64,000 nt of DNA. Source: Olsenella_K sp051878835. GTDB taxonomy: Bacteria; Actinomycetota; Coriobacteriia; Coriobacteriales; Atopobiaceae. Positions 1 through 8,756 of the stretch are shown in pieces. The notes under the pieces were generated by a model. It saw only the letters and a list, made by a program, of their open reading frames with translations, did no database searches and was not told where the DNA came from. The stretch covers positions 1 through 64,000 of the forward strand of contig JBJEKW010000091.1 in the NCBI GenBank assembly GCA_051878835.1, written 5' to 3'. Position 1 is the first letter of the stretch; every line of letters begins with the position of its first letter. The position numbers were made by a program, and so were the translations under genes.

Positions 1-806
1 GCCTCGAGGTTGCGGATGTTCGTGACCGTGCGCTCCATGCCATGCGGCACGTAGCTCATGGCATGGAGGTCGGCTGGCAGGTAGTCCACCAGGCTCAGCT
101 TGGCCGTCTGCTCCACGTGCGCGGGCTCGGGGCCGGGAGTGGCGCACACGGCGTACACGCTGGCACCCTGGGCGCACAGCCGCTCCTCGTAGCCCGACAC
201 GGGCTCGTCGGGAAACATGGCCCTGCAGTCGTCCGTCTGCCACAGCACCTTGTAGCCCGCCAGGTCCAGCTGGGTCAGGGTGAAGTCGCGCAGGGGCTGG
301 CTGTCGGTCTTCAGCCTGACCACTCCTCCCGGCGCCAGTACGTGGCGGTAGTCCATCAGGCGGTCCAGGTAGGTCAGGCGCAGCTTGGCGCGCCTGGTGC
401 GGGGGAAGGGCGTGGGGAAGTTCAGCCACACGGCCGCAAGCTCGCCCTCCTGGAAGAACTCGGGCACGTCCGAGCCCTTGCCCGGGACGAACACCACGTT
501 GTGAAGCCCGCTCTGGCAGGCGTGCTGCGCCGCGTAGGCTATGCACAGAGGCTCGTAGTCCACACCCACGAACAGCACGTCCGGCTCGCGCCGGGCAGCC
601 TCCACGGTGGACACGCCCTTGCCGCAGCCCAGATCCAGCCTGACCTCGCGGTAGCGGCCCAGGCCGCGTCCCGGCTCCAGCACATGGCAGGCCTCCGACC
701 ACCTGCCTCTGAGGCCGCGTGGGTTCGTCTCGATTGCGTCTGCGTAGCGCTCCAGGCGCTCTTCCAACACGAAGTGCTTGGGCAGTCGGGTGTGCATGCC
801 GTGCAA
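1..806 (-). CDS. trmB: tRNA (guanine-N7-)-methyltransferase, C-terminus cut by window edge
   Basis: Class I SAM-dependent methyltransferase of the TrmB family, which makes m7G46 in the tRNA variable loop. About 268 residues are visible. The SAM motif is LDLGCGKG near residue 57. The family signature appears as NFPTPFPRTRRAKLRLT (usual form NFPDPWPKKRH..R), and the conserved YEE follows in SGYEERL. The best start is a TTG at 806, because GGAGGA lies about 7 bases upstream; an ATG three codons later at 797 is too far from it. It follows the glycosyltransferase-MarR gene by 16 bases on the same strand, so the two are probably co-transcribed. The 3' end lies beyond base 1. Confidence 0.85.
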   Translation of the reverse strand, partial: MHGMHTRLPKHFVLEERLERYADAIETNPRGLRGRWSEACHVLEPGRGLGRYREVRLDLGCGKGVSTVEAARREPDVLFVGVDYEPLCIAYAAQHACQSGLHNVVFVPGKGSDVPEFFQEGELAAVWLNFPTPFPRTRRAKLRLTYLDRLMDYRHVLAPGGVVRLKTDSQPLRDFTLTQLDLAGYKVLWQTDDCRAMFPDEPVSGYEERLCAQGASVYAVCATPGPEPAHVEQTAKLSLVDYLPADLHAMSYVPHGMERTVTNIRNLE

Positions 807-822
807 GTTTGGTCCTCCAAGG

Positions 823-2142
823 CTAGGCGGTTAGGTACCGCACTATGTTGGCACGGATCCTGGCCTGGTCGCTCTTGTATCTCTCAATCTCCTTACCATC
901 GAAGCCCTTGAAGCGCACGGAGTTCACGTCGCCCCAGGCGCGCTCGATGGCCTCGCTTATGGGCTGCGCCGCGTCGGTCATCTGAAGATAGAGGTCCTTC
1001 TCGCCGTCCTCGTCCAGGTGGCTGCGGGTCTCGATCAGGTGGCGGGCCAGAAGGCGCGTGATGGACTTGCTGACCAGGCGCTTCGTGACGTTCAGGAACT
1101 CGGCTATCTCGTCACGGTCGGCAAAGGTGTTTGCGCGCTTCAGCAGCATGAGCACCTTCACCTCGCACAGCGTGAGGTCGTACTGCTGGGCCACGTGCGT
1201 CAGGCAGCGGTCCATCAGCTTGCCGTAGTAGTAGGCGTCGGCCAGGGAGCTGCGGCTCATGGCGGGGTTGAAGCGCACCTCGCCACGCTCCTCTCCCAGC
1301 TTCTTCGTGCTGGGCATGCCGGGCGTGACGCCGCCGTCGCTGGCGAACGACATCAGGTAGCGATAGACCGCCGGCTTTCGCGTGGCGTCGGAGTCGGGGT
1401 CGTACACCTGGCGGTAGAAGTCGCGGTAGTACTGCACCACCGTCAGCTTCATCTGCACGGTCTGGCCGAAGTCCGAGCCCTGTACGATGGAGCCCTTCGT
1501 CTTTACGTAGTAGTAGATGGGGGTCTGCAGCGGGTAGATGCGGTCGGTGTGCAGCACGTACTCCATGTTGAAGATGAAGTCCTCGGACCAGCTGATGTTG
1601 GGGTCCATGCGCAGGTTGTTCTGCTGGATGATGGAGCGCTTGTACAGCTTGTTCCACAGGACGCCGTAGTAGAAGTCGGCCGGGCTCTCGCTCATGCGGT
1701 CGGCGTACTCCTCGCGCGTGATCACGGTGGGGGAGTCGATGTCGCCCTTCGTGGACACCCGTTCGCCGATTACCCGATAGAAGTTCGCTATGACCATGTC
1801 GGCGTCATTCTGCTGCATGCCGCGCACCAGAAGCCTGGTGGCGTCGTTCGTGATCCAGTCGTCCGCGTCCAGAAACTGCACGTAGGTGCCCTGTGCCAGG
1901 TCCAGCCCGCGGTTGCGCGAGTCGGACACGCCGGAGTTCTCCTTGTGCACGACGCGCATGCGCGAGTCCTGCGCCTGGTATTTGTCCAGGATGGCAGGGG
2001 TGTCGTCGGTGGAGCCGTCGTCCATGACCAAAACCTCCAGGTTTCGGTAGGACTGGCCCAGGATGGAGTCTACGCAGCGGCCGATGGTGCCCTGCGCGTT
2101 GTACGCGGGGACTATGACGCTGACCAGGGGTTCGGGTGTCAA
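823..2142 (-). CDS. family 2 glycosyltransferase fused to a MarR-like winged-helix domain
   Basis: 439 residues. The N-terminal GT-A domain (about 6-230) has the GT2 opening VSVIVPAYNAQ, DDGSTDD near 41 and the metal-binding DAD at 92-94. Its WSEDFIFNMEY segment is typical of EpsJ-like polysaccharide glycosyltransferases. Residues about 306-437 read as a MarR-type winged helix: YDLTLCEVKVLMLL, then NVTKRLVSKSITRLLARHLI (recognition helix), then a charged wing and LQMTDAAQ. The TTG start at 2142 has AGGAGG 8 bases upstream; an in-frame start at 2331 would run into the divergent dehydrogenase gene. The fusion suggests a glycosyltransferase that also binds DNA, or a recruited dimerisation domain. 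Function is unknown. It precedes trmB. Confidence 0.82.
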   Translation of the reverse strand: MTPEPLVSVIVPAYNAQGTIGRCVDSILGQSYRNLEVLVMDDGSTDDTPAILDKYQAQDSRMRVVHKENSGVSDSRNRGLDLAQGTYVQFLDADDWITNDATRLLVRGMQQNDADMVIANFYRVIGERVSTKGDIDSPTVITREEYADRMSESPADFYYGVLWNKLYKRSIIQQNNLRMDPNISWSEDFIFNMEYVLHTDRIYPLQTPIYYYVKTKGSIVQGSDFGQTVQMKLTVVQYYRDFYRQVYDPDSDATRKPAVYRYLMSFASDGGVTPGMPSTKKLGEERGEVRFNPAMSRSSLADAYYYGKLMDRCLTHVAQQYDLTLCEVKVLMLLKRANTFADRDEIAEFLNVTKRLVSKSITRLLARHLIETRSHLDEDGEKDLYLQMTDAAQPISEAIERAWGDVNSVRFKGFDGKEIERYKSDQARIRANIVRYLTA

Positions 2143-2296
2143 GATGAACGCCTCCTGATGGTGGGTGGGCCTCCATTGTAAGCTCTCGGGACGCGTGCCA
2201 CCGTTCGCACAGATTGTGGAGACATTGTGACCTCCCGCGTGATAACCTCCGTTCGGCAAATGGGTGAATCCGTCCAAGGAATCAAAGGAGAAGAAC

Positions 2297-3256
2297 ATGT
2301 CTAGCAAGTGGAAGACGCGCAAGGTGGTCATCGTCGGCGCGGGTCACGTGGGATCGCACATAGCCCTGTGCCTGATGTACGGCCACCTGGTAAACGAGAT
2401 CGTGTTCGTGGACATCAACCCCGCCGCCGTCGAGGCTCAGGTCATGGACCTGGACGACCTGGCGTCCGCCCTTGGCGACTCGTTCATCATCCGTGGCGGC
2501 ACCTACGAGGACTGCAAGGACGCCCACTTCGTGGTCATGACCGCCGGCCGCAGCCGCCGTCCGGGCGAGAGCAGGCTGGACATGATGGCGGGTACGCTGA
2601 AGGTGCTGCAGAAGGTCGTGGACCCCATCCGCGAGTCCGGCTTCCACGGCGTGCTGATCAACGTCAGCAACCCCTGCGACATCGTGACCGAGTACCTGTA
2701 TCGCAGCCTTGACCTGCCCCGTACGCAGGTCTTCGGCACCGGCACGTCGCTGGATACCGCGCGCCTGCGCCGCATCCTGGCAAGCAAGCTGGGTGCCAAC
2801 CGCAAGCAGATCCAGGCGTTCTGCATGGGCGAGCACGGCGACTCGTCGTTCATCCCCGCGTCGCACATCTCGGTGGGAGGCATCCCGCTGCACGAGTACC
2901 TGGCCGTCAGCCACCAGGACATCGACACGGTCGACCTGGACCAGACGGTCGACGAGGTGCGCAAGGCGGGCGGAAAGATCGTGTCGGGCAAGGGCTGCAC
3001 CGAGTTCGGCATCGCGTCCGTTGTCAGCGAGATCGTGATCGCGGTCCTGCACGACGAGCAGCGCATCATGCCCCTGTCGGTGCACCTGGACGGTGAGTAC
3101 GGCGCCAAGGGCCTCGCAGCCGGCACGCCCTGCGTCGTGGGTGCCGACGGCATCGAGGAGGTCCTGCAGCTGGAGCTGAAGCCCGACGAGATGGTGCGCA
3201 TGAACAACTCGCTGGGCGTCATTCGCCAGAACCTGGACGCCATCAACCTGAAGTAG
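2297..3256 (+). CDS. L-lactate/malate dehydrogenase family protein
   Basis: 319 residues, normal for the LDH/MDH family of NAD-dependent 2-hydroxyacid dehydrogenases. Visible are the Rossmann GAGHVG at 14-19, the NAD-selecting D39, N125 in VSNPCD, R156 in DTAR (substrate carboxylate) and catalytic H180 in GEHGDSS. The 237-240 region GIAS and KGCTEFGIA look LDH-like. The substrate-loop residue that is Gln in lactate dehydrogenases (AG..QKPGE) is Arg87 here (AGRSRRPGE), which classically favours malate/oxaloacetate. The specificity is therefore open. The ATG at 2297 follows AAGGAG. It is divergent from the glycosyltransferase, with the promoter in the 155 bases between them, and is followed by a strong terminator. 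Confidence 0.88.
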   Translation: MSSKWKTRKVVIVGAGHVGSHIALCLMYGHLVNEIVFVDINPAAVEAQVMDLDDLASALGDSFIIRGGTYEDCKDAHFVVMTAGRSRRPGESRLDMMAGTLKVLQKVVDPIRESGFHGVLINVSNPCDIVTEYLYRSLDLPRTQVFGTGTSLDTARLRRILASKLGANRKQIQAFCMGEHGDSSFIPASHISVGGIPLHEYLAVSHQDIDTVDLDQTVDEVRKAGGKIVSGKGCTEFGIASVVSEIVIAVLHDEQRIMPLSVHLDGEYGAKGLAAGTPCVVGADGIEEVLQLELKPDEMVRMNNSLGVIRQNLDAINLK

Positions 3257-3305
3257 CGCGTTCGGCGGCACCTGCCGTCGAGGGCATCTTTGGCCTTCTC
3301 TTCCG

Positions 3306-3344
3306 CGCCCCTCCGCCCCGGCATACGTCCGGGGCGGAGGGGCG
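3306..3344 (+). terminator. terminator after the lactate/malate dehydrogenase gene
   Basis: Perfect 16-bp inverted repeat (3306-3321 against 3329-3344) with a 7-base loop, 50 bases past the stop codon, followed by TCCCTT. The weak T-tract is common in high-GC genomes. Confidence 0.75.
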
Positions 3345-3553
3345 TCCCTTGTGAAGGCGTGCCTGTTTCCGGACGTTTGCCATGCGATGGGCTTTCTGGC
3401 CGGAACCTGACACACGGGCCTTTGCAGGTGGGGCAACGCGTATACTTCCCAGGTCGAAAGACTAGTTCGGGCGGCCGGCTGGGGGTCAGCCTGGCGGAGG
3501 GCCGCTCTGGCCTTACGGGCTTGGCCGCCTTGTGGCTGGGAAGGGACAATCGC

Positions 3554-4543
3554 ATGAGCAAGTTTGCCAGGGGCATCGTGGCCACCATCGTGGGCGCCGC
3601 GATGTGGGGCCTCTCGGGCGCCTGCGCGCAGTATCTGTACGCCCACTACACCGTGTCGCCCCTCTTCATAACCGTGGTGCGCATGCTGGGTGCGGGAGCG
3701 CTGTTCATGGCGTACCTGCTGGCGTTTCGCAGGGAGCTCATGGGGCAGATCGTGCGTGACCGCGCCTCCGTGGTCAGGCTGGTCATATTTGGCTGCGTGG
3801 GACTGTTCTTGTGCCAGCTGACCTACACCGAGGTTGTCAACTTCACGAACGCTGGCACGGCCACGGTGCTGCAGAGCTCCAGCGTGGTGCTGGTGATGCT
3901 GGTGACCTGCCTTCTGGAGCGCAGGCTGCCGCACGTGCGCGAGCTGGCCGGCCTGGTGTGCGCCATGGTGGCGACGGTGCTCATCGCCACGAAGGGCAAC
4001 CTGGGCACGCTCAGCATCCCTCCGGCGGGCCTTGCCTGGGGCATGGCCAATGCCGCGTCGGTCACCTTCTATGTGATGTATCCCCACAGGCTGTTCCAGA
4101 AGTGGGGCAGCATGCCCGTGACCGGATCGGGCATGCTGCTGGGAGGCTTCGCCGCGCTGGCGGTACTCATGGCCAGCGAGGGCGTCGCCGCCGCGACGGG
4201 CGCCGCGGCTCCCGCAATCCCGGCCTTCGGGCTGGACGGCATCGCGGTCCTGGCATTGATCGTGCTGGTGGGCACCTTCGCCGCTTTCGGGCTGTACCTG
4301 TACGGCGTCTCGGTCGTGGGTGGCGTCAAGGGCAGCCTTCTGGGCACCATGGAGCCCGTCAGCGCCACCGTGCTGTCGGCCCTGTGGCTGCAGACCAGCT
4401 TCACGGCCCCCGACTGGGCCGGCCTGGTGCTGATGCTTCTGACCACGGTGCTGGTGTCGGTGAAGGGCAGGCAGGCCCAGGAAGCCCCGGAGCAGCCATC
4501 GGCGCAGCTGGGCCAGGCCGGCGCCACCGAGCTGGGCGACTAG
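3554..4543 (+). CDS. EamA/DMT-family transporter
   Basis: 329 residues with about ten hydrophobic segments in two EamA repeats (roughly 5-145 and 155-300). The first helix reads VGAAMWGLSGACAQ, typical of the RhaT/YdcZ drug/metabolite transporter superfamily. The short cytoplasmic tail is rich in Glu, Ala and Gln. The ATG at 3554 follows AAGGGA; a longer frame from 3290 would begin inside the upstream terminator region, so the short start is chosen. The substrate cannot be read from sequence; relatives export amino acids or metabolites. It is monocistronic and convergent with the pyrophosphatase gene. Confidence 0.85.
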   Translation: MSKFARGIVATIVGAAMWGLSGACAQYLYAHYTVSPLFITVVRMLGAGALFMAYLLAFRRELMGQIVRDRASVVRLVIFGCVGLFLCQLTYTEVVNFTNAGTATVLQSSSVVLVMLVTCLLERRLPHVRELAGLVCAMVATVLIATKGNLGTLSIPPAGLAWGMANAASVTFYVMYPHRLFQKWGSMPVTGSGMLLGGFAALAVLMASEGVAAATGAAAPAIPAFGLDGIAVLALIVLVGTFAAFGLYLYGVSVVGGVKGSLLGTMEPVSATVLSALWLQTSFTAPDWAGLVLMLLTTVLVSVKGRQAQEAPEQPSAQLGQAGATELGD

Positions 4544-4656
4544 CGGCGCAACGGCGCCGTCGAATCGCGCCCTCGCGCCACGCGTTTCGCGGCCAAGAAG
4601 AACAGCAAGAAGAACAGAGCTAAGGCCCGAAGGCCAACGGCTCGGCGTCCAACGCA

Positions 4657-4690
4657 AGAAGGGCAGCCCGCAATCGCGAGCTGCCCTTCT
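4657..4690. terminator. bidirectional terminator between EamA and pyrophosphatase genes
   Basis: Perfect 11-bp stem AGAAGGGCAGC / GCTGCCCTTCT with a 12-base loop, between convergent genes ending at 4543 and 4749. Confidence 0.7.
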
Positions 4691-4748
4691 GTCATGCGCC
4701 TTTATGTGATGCCGGATGACGCTGCTGCCTGGGAGTTTGCCTGGCGAG

Positions 4749-6419
4749 CTAGTCCTCGGACTCCTCCTCCATCTGGAGCAGGGTGTTCATGAGGGCGGGG
4801 GTCACCTGCTTCTTGCGGCTGACGACGCCGGGCAGGGTGGCGATGCCGTCCTTCGGGGTCACGCCGAATGCGCGCGAGACCACGGACTCGGCGTTGGGGC
4901 CCCAGTACAGCATCTCGGTCGTCTGGGACTTCACGTCGGTGAACATGTAGAACACGACGGGGATCTCGTTGGCGGCGGCGCCCTCCTCCAGGTAGGGCCC
5001 GCACAGCTTCTCGGCGGCCTTGCGGCTGTTCTCGGTCATGAAGCTGCCCTGGCCCACGCCGAAGCGCACGTGGCCGCGGCTGAAGACCTTGAAGTCGGAG
5101 TTGAAGAACTCCTCGGCGGTGCGGCCCGTGAGGTCGGCGCCGGCGTCGAACATGTCGTCGGCGTAGGAGTCGATGTCGACGTTTGCGATCTGCGCGAGCT
5201 TCTTGCCCACCGTGACGTCCAGCGGGGTGCACGTGGGCGAGCGGAACGCCAGGGTGTCGGACAGGATGGCCGACAGCATGAGGCCGGCGATGTTGGCGGG
5301 AATCTCGACGCCGTTCTCCTGGTACATGCCATAGATGATGGTGCAGGTGCAGCCCACGGGCATGTTGCGGAACATGACGGGGCCGGAGGTCTCGATGGAG
5401 CCGATGCGGTGGTGGTCCACGATCTCCATGATCTCGGCCTGCTCAAGGCCGTCCACCGCCTGGCTGCGCTCGTTGTGGTCCACGAGGATGACGTGCTTCT
5501 TTTGCGGGTCCAGCAGGTTGGGGCCGCTGACGACGCCGGAGTAGTGGCCCGACTCGTCCAGCACCGGGAAGAAGCGGTGGCGGCTCTGGGTCATGACCTT
5601 GCGCGCGTCGTCGATGGTGGTGTTGATGCTGAAGCGGATGATCTGGTCGGCGGGCAGCATCTTTGCGCGCACGGGGATGGACATGCTGATGAGGCGCGCG
5701 GCGGCGTACGTGTCGTACGGGGTGGTGATGATGGCGCAGTTGCGCTTCTGGGCCTCGGCCACGACCACGTTGGACACGTGGGCGCCGTTGCACACGATGA
5801 CGCAGCTGACGCCGGACTCGACGGCGAAGCGCTGGGTCTCGTAGCGGTTGGTCACCAGGACCACGTCGCCAGGCTCGATGACGCCCTCCATCATCTCGGG
5901 GGTGGTGCCCACGCGGATGTGGCCGGACTCGATGCTGCCGTTGGGGTCGCCCGCGACCAGCTCGCCGTTCAGGGTGTCCAGGATGTTGGTGTAGCGGGTG
6001 TGGCTGGTGCCCAGGACCTGCGTGTCAAAGATGTCCAGGTTCGCGTTGGCGATGTCCTTCACCGCGATGAGGCCCTGGACGTCGTCGTTGCCGTCGGTGA
6101 TGCACAGCGTGTCGACCTTGGTCTCCTTGATGAGGTTCCAGGCCACGTACAGGCTGGTCTCGGCGTCGATGCCGGGCTGGCGCTGGTAGGTGATGTCCTT
6201 GATCTGCGGGGCAACGCTGGTGATGAGCGCGGGCTCGTCGAAGCCGAAGTGCCTCAGCACGAACTGGGTCTCGCGGTTCAGGGCGCCGGCACGACGGGCC
6301 TCGTAGATGGGCTTGTCGATATGGTTCTTCAGGTAGGCGTAGCTGATGGCGGCACAGACGCTGTCGGTGTCGGGATGCAGGTGACCGATTACGTTGACCT
6401 TGCGGATAGCCTCTGCCAT
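4749..6419 (-). CDS. manganese-dependent inorganic pyrophosphatase with CBS-DRTGG-CBS regulatory insert
   Basis: 556 residues. Cytoplasmic family II pyrophosphatase (DHH superfamily), hydrolysing PPi to phosphate. The N-terminal metal motif is GHLHPDTDS near 11 (His in place of the usual Asn). Two CBS domains flanking a DRTGG domain occupy about 65-300. The DHH catalytic part resumes with ILVDHNE and IVDHHRIG, and the DHHA2 domain carries SDTLAFRSPTCT and the substrate-binding SRKKQVTP near the C-terminus. The CBS form is roughly 240 residues longer than plain PpaC; in characterised homologues it is inhibited by AMP/ADP and activated by diadenosine polyphosphates. The ATG at 6419 follows GGAGCA. 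No operon partner is visible. Confidence 0.93.
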   Translation of the reverse strand: MAEAIRKVNVIGHLHPDTDSVCAAISYAYLKNHIDKPIYEARRAGALNRETQFVLRHFGFDEPALITSVAPQIKDITYQRQPGIDAETSLYVAWNLIKETKVDTLCITDGNDDVQGLIAVKDIANANLDIFDTQVLGTSHTRYTNILDTLNGELVAGDPNGSIESGHIRVGTTPEMMEGVIEPGDVVLVTNRYETQRFAVESGVSCVIVCNGAHVSNVVVAEAQKRNCAIITTPYDTYAAARLISMSIPVRAKMLPADQIIRFSINTTIDDARKVMTQSRHRFFPVLDESGHYSGVVSGPNLLDPQKKHVILVDHNERSQAVDGLEQAEIMEIVDHHRIGSIETSGPVMFRNMPVGCTCTIIYGMYQENGVEIPANIAGLMLSAILSDTLAFRSPTCTPLDVTVGKKLAQIANVDIDSYADDMFDAGADLTGRTAEEFFNSDFKVFSRGHVRFGVGQGSFMTENSRKAAEKLCGPYLEEGAAANEIPVVFYMFTDVKSQTTEMLYWGPNAESVVSRAFGVTPKDGIATLPGVVSRKKQVTPALMNTLLQMEEESED

Positions 6420-6614
6420 ATAGATGCTCCTTGTGGTTCTTGCCAATATTACCTTCGTACCAGGGGGAGGCACAGGGAAGCCCACCCCCGTCTAACTCTT
6501 GCTATCTAGCGAGTGTAAGACTTTGCCTCTTCGGTCATGCGAAATCCCTTCTCGGTAATTGGAAAACCTGTGAAGGAAGTGTGACGCGACCGAGCTAGCC
6601 TGCTCGCCTTGGGC

Positions 6615-8084
6615 CTAGACGGCCACCTCGGTGAAGGTGGGTGCCACCACCCCCAGGGCGCGCTCCAAGGCGCGCACCACCAGCTCGTGGTCGCGGCCCT
6701 CGTGCAGGCCGCTGACGCTGATGGTGGCCACGCGCTGTCCCGAGCCGTCCACTATGGGGAAGGCGCCGGCCGAGTACAGGGCGCCCGTGACCTCGTCGCG
6801 GCTGGCCGGCTTCACGCCGTCCAGGGTGCGGCGGACGTAGCCCCACAGGCTGGAGTGGCCGCAGGTCAGCGACGCCTGGCGCTTTGCCTGGGCAAACTCC
6901 AGGTTGCGCGGCGCCTTGTCGTCGGAGGCCCACTGGAACAGCGTCAGACCGTCCTTCTCGCGCACTATCTGCACCAGGATGCCGCGGCTGTAGTCAGACG
7001 ACAGGTCCGCGACGGCGTTTCCCAGGCGCAGGGCCTCGTCGCTGCCGAAGCGGGCGGGGTAGCGCAGGATGTCCTCCTGGCGCTGCAGCGTGGCCAGGCT
7101 GTCGGGGGTGTAGCGAAAAGCCTGGCGGATGGAGTCTAGGATGCGCGCCTGACGGATGGAGGCCGCCAGCGGCATGACGGGGCTCTCCGTGTGACCATGG
7201 CGCCACAGGTGCGAGAAGTGCGCGATTTCGCCGTAGAAGTCGTCCACGACGTACGGCTCGCTGATGTGGTGGGGCTCCTGGCCGTTCAGGGTGACGGTGG
7301 CCTCCTGCGGCCGGTGCAGCTCGTCGATCACGATGGTGCCCTTCGTGCCGTGGATGGTGCACCTGCGCGGCTTCTTTCGGTCGAAGGCGCACTCCAGGCG
7401 CGCCTGGTTGCCGCCGACCTCGAACTGGGCGTCCACGTAGTAGTCGACGCCGCCCTTCTGCAGGCCGTCTACGTTCAGGTGGTCGATGCCGCCGCTGAGG
7501 TAGTCCTCGATCCAGGTGGCGCAGTAGCAGCCGCAGTCCAGAAGCACGCCGCCGCCCACGGGCTGCACGTGATAGGAGCCAGCCGCCTCTATCTGGTCGG
7601 CCATGTCGTTGCACAGCGTGGCGTCCACGGACGTCACCTCGCCGATGACGCCGTCGTCCACGGCACCCTTCACGCGGGCGTACAGCGGGACGAAGCGGGT
7701 CTTCATGCCCTCCATGAACAGCATGCCGGTCTGGCGCGCGACCTTCGCAATGTCGCGCATCTGCTCCTCGTCCAGCGCGGCGGGCTTCTCGCACAGGACG
7801 GCCTTGCCGGCGCGCATGGCGGCGATGGCCCACTCGTGGTGCATGGAATGGGGAAGTGCCAGGTAGATGGCGTCGATCTGGGGGTCGTCCAGCAGGTTCT
7901 GGTGCGCCTGGGGCCCCGTGTACACGTGCTCGGCGGGCACCGAGAACTCCTCGGCGAACTGCCGCGCCTTCTGGCGGGTGCGGCAGCTGAAGCCCACCAG
8001 CACCGAGTGCGGCTCCTTTGCCAGGCTGCGCGCGAACCTGTGCGCGATGTTTCCCGCGCCCAGGATTCCCCAACGAATGCTCAT
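6615..8084 (-). CDS. Gfo/Idh/MocA oxidoreductase fused to a UPF0303/haem-degrading-like domain
   Basis: 489 residues. The N-terminal half (about 1-330) is a Gfo/Idh/MocA NAD(P)-dependent sugar or cyclitol dehydrogenase, with Rossmann GILGAGNIA and the CEKP motif near 98-101 (catalytic Lys). Residues about 330-478 match the UPF0303/HbpS-like (haem_degrading) fold: FAQAKRQASLTCGHSSLWGY, then SAGAFPI and TISVSGLHEGRDHELVVRAL. These domains are normally separate proteins. The ATG at 8084 follows GGAG. It lies 69 bases after a second oxidoreductase of the same family, so the two form a probable operon. Substrate unknown. UPF0303 proteins have no settled role, so any link to haem or redox sensing is inference. 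Confidence 0.87.
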   Translation of the reverse strand: MSIRWGILGAGNIAHRFARSLAKEPHSVLVGFSCRTRQKARQFAEEFSVPAEHVYTGPQAHQNLLDDPQIDAIYLALPHSMHHEWAIAAMRAGKAVLCEKPAALDEEQMRDIAKVARQTGMLFMEGMKTRFVPLYARVKGAVDDGVIGEVTSVDATLCNDMADQIEAAGSYHVQPVGGGVLLDCGCYCATWIEDYLSGGIDHLNVDGLQKGGVDYYVDAQFEVGGNQARLECAFDRKKPRRCTIHGTKGTIVIDELHRPQEATVTLNGQEPHHISEPYVVDDFYGEIAHFSHLWRHGHTESPVMPLAASIRQARILDSIRQAFRYTPDSLATLQRQEDILRYPARFGSDEALRLGNAVADLSSDYSRGILVQIVREKDGLTLFQWASDDKAPRNLEFAQAKRQASLTCGHSSLWGYVRRTLDGVKPASRDEVTGALYSAGAFPIVDGSGQRVATISVSGLHEGRDHELVVRALERALGVVAPTFTEVAV

Positions 8085-8153
8085 AGCGAGCTCCTCTCTG
8101 TGTGGTCGGATGCGGTGGGGCGAGTGCCGGGCGGGCGCTCGTGTGGCGTTCGC

Positions 8154-8756
8154 CTACTGGTCGTCTGCCGGAAAGCGGACGCCGGCGTCCAGGCGCAGCC
8201 GGGTCTGCAGGCGCATGGTGGCCAGCGACTCGTCCAGCATCCGGTAGCAGTGCGCCAGGCCNNNNNNNNNNNNNNNNNNNNNNNNNNNNNNNNNNNNNNN
8301 NNNNNNNNNNNNNNNNNNNNNNNNNNNNNNNNNNNNNNNNNNNNNNNNNNNNNNNNNNNNNGGCATGTACAGGGTCGAGATGGCCTCCCACAGGTACAGC
8401 CCGCGCTGCCGGGCCAGCTGGCTGAGCTCCTGGGCCTCTCGGTCGTTCGAGGTCAGGGGCTTCTCGCAGATGACGTTCTTGCCGGATTCCAGCGCCTGGC
8501 GAGTCGCGGCATAGTGCAGGTGGTTCGGCAGGGCCACGTACACGGTGTCGACGTCGGCCTGGGCCAGCATCTGCGACTGGTCGGTAAAGAGCGCGTTCGG
8601 CGCGTCGGGGTCCAGGCCGCATTCGCCAGCCAACTCGCGCGCCTTCGTTGCGCTGCGAGGCGTGCTGCAGATGGCTCCGACCTCGATGCCCCACTCCCGC
8701 AGATGCGGGCAGATCATATGGGCGATCTTTCCCGTGCCGATGACTCCTACGCGCAT
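8154..8756 (-). CDS. Gfo/Idh/MocA oxidoreductase interrupted by an assembly gap
   Basis: The first 131 residues show Rossmann GVIGTGKIAH, VALPNHLHY and ICEKPLT with the catalytic Lys at 99. The last 35 residues end in DAGVRFPADD, the usual closing helix of the family. The 100-N gap separates them. Family members are about 320-340 residues but only about 166 are visible, so roughly 450-500 bases are missing and the gap length is nominal. Both flanks keep the same frame, but that is not informative across an unsized gap. The ATG at 8756 follows GGGGAG. First gene of a two-gene oxidoreductase operon with the fusion protein downstream. Confidence 0.8.
   Translation of the reverse strand: MRVGVIGTGKIAHMICPHLREWGIEVGAICSTPRSATKARELAGECGLDPDAPNALFTDQSQMLAQADVDTVYVALPNHLHYAATRQALESGKNVICEKPLTSNDREAQELSQLARQRGLYLWEAISTLYMXXXXXXXXXXXXXXXXXXXXXXXXXXXXXXXXXXGLAHCYRMLDESLATMRLQTRLRLDAGVRFPADDQ
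8262..8361. other. assembly gap (100 N)
   Basis: Unknown bases inside the oxidoreductase gene. Unlike the other two gaps, the flanks share no sequence, so DNA is really absent. Confidence 0.95.

Noticed and set aside
42..911. Long plus-strand open frame opposite trmB
   Set aside because: High-GC antisense shadow: the minus strand carries clear methyltransferase motifs, and the plus translation is His/Ala/Gln-rich with no domain.
2282..4657. 791-residue minus-strand open frame across the dehydrogenase and EamA genes
   Set aside because: Overlaps two real genes on the other strand; His/Gln/Arg-rich translation typical of an antisense shadow.
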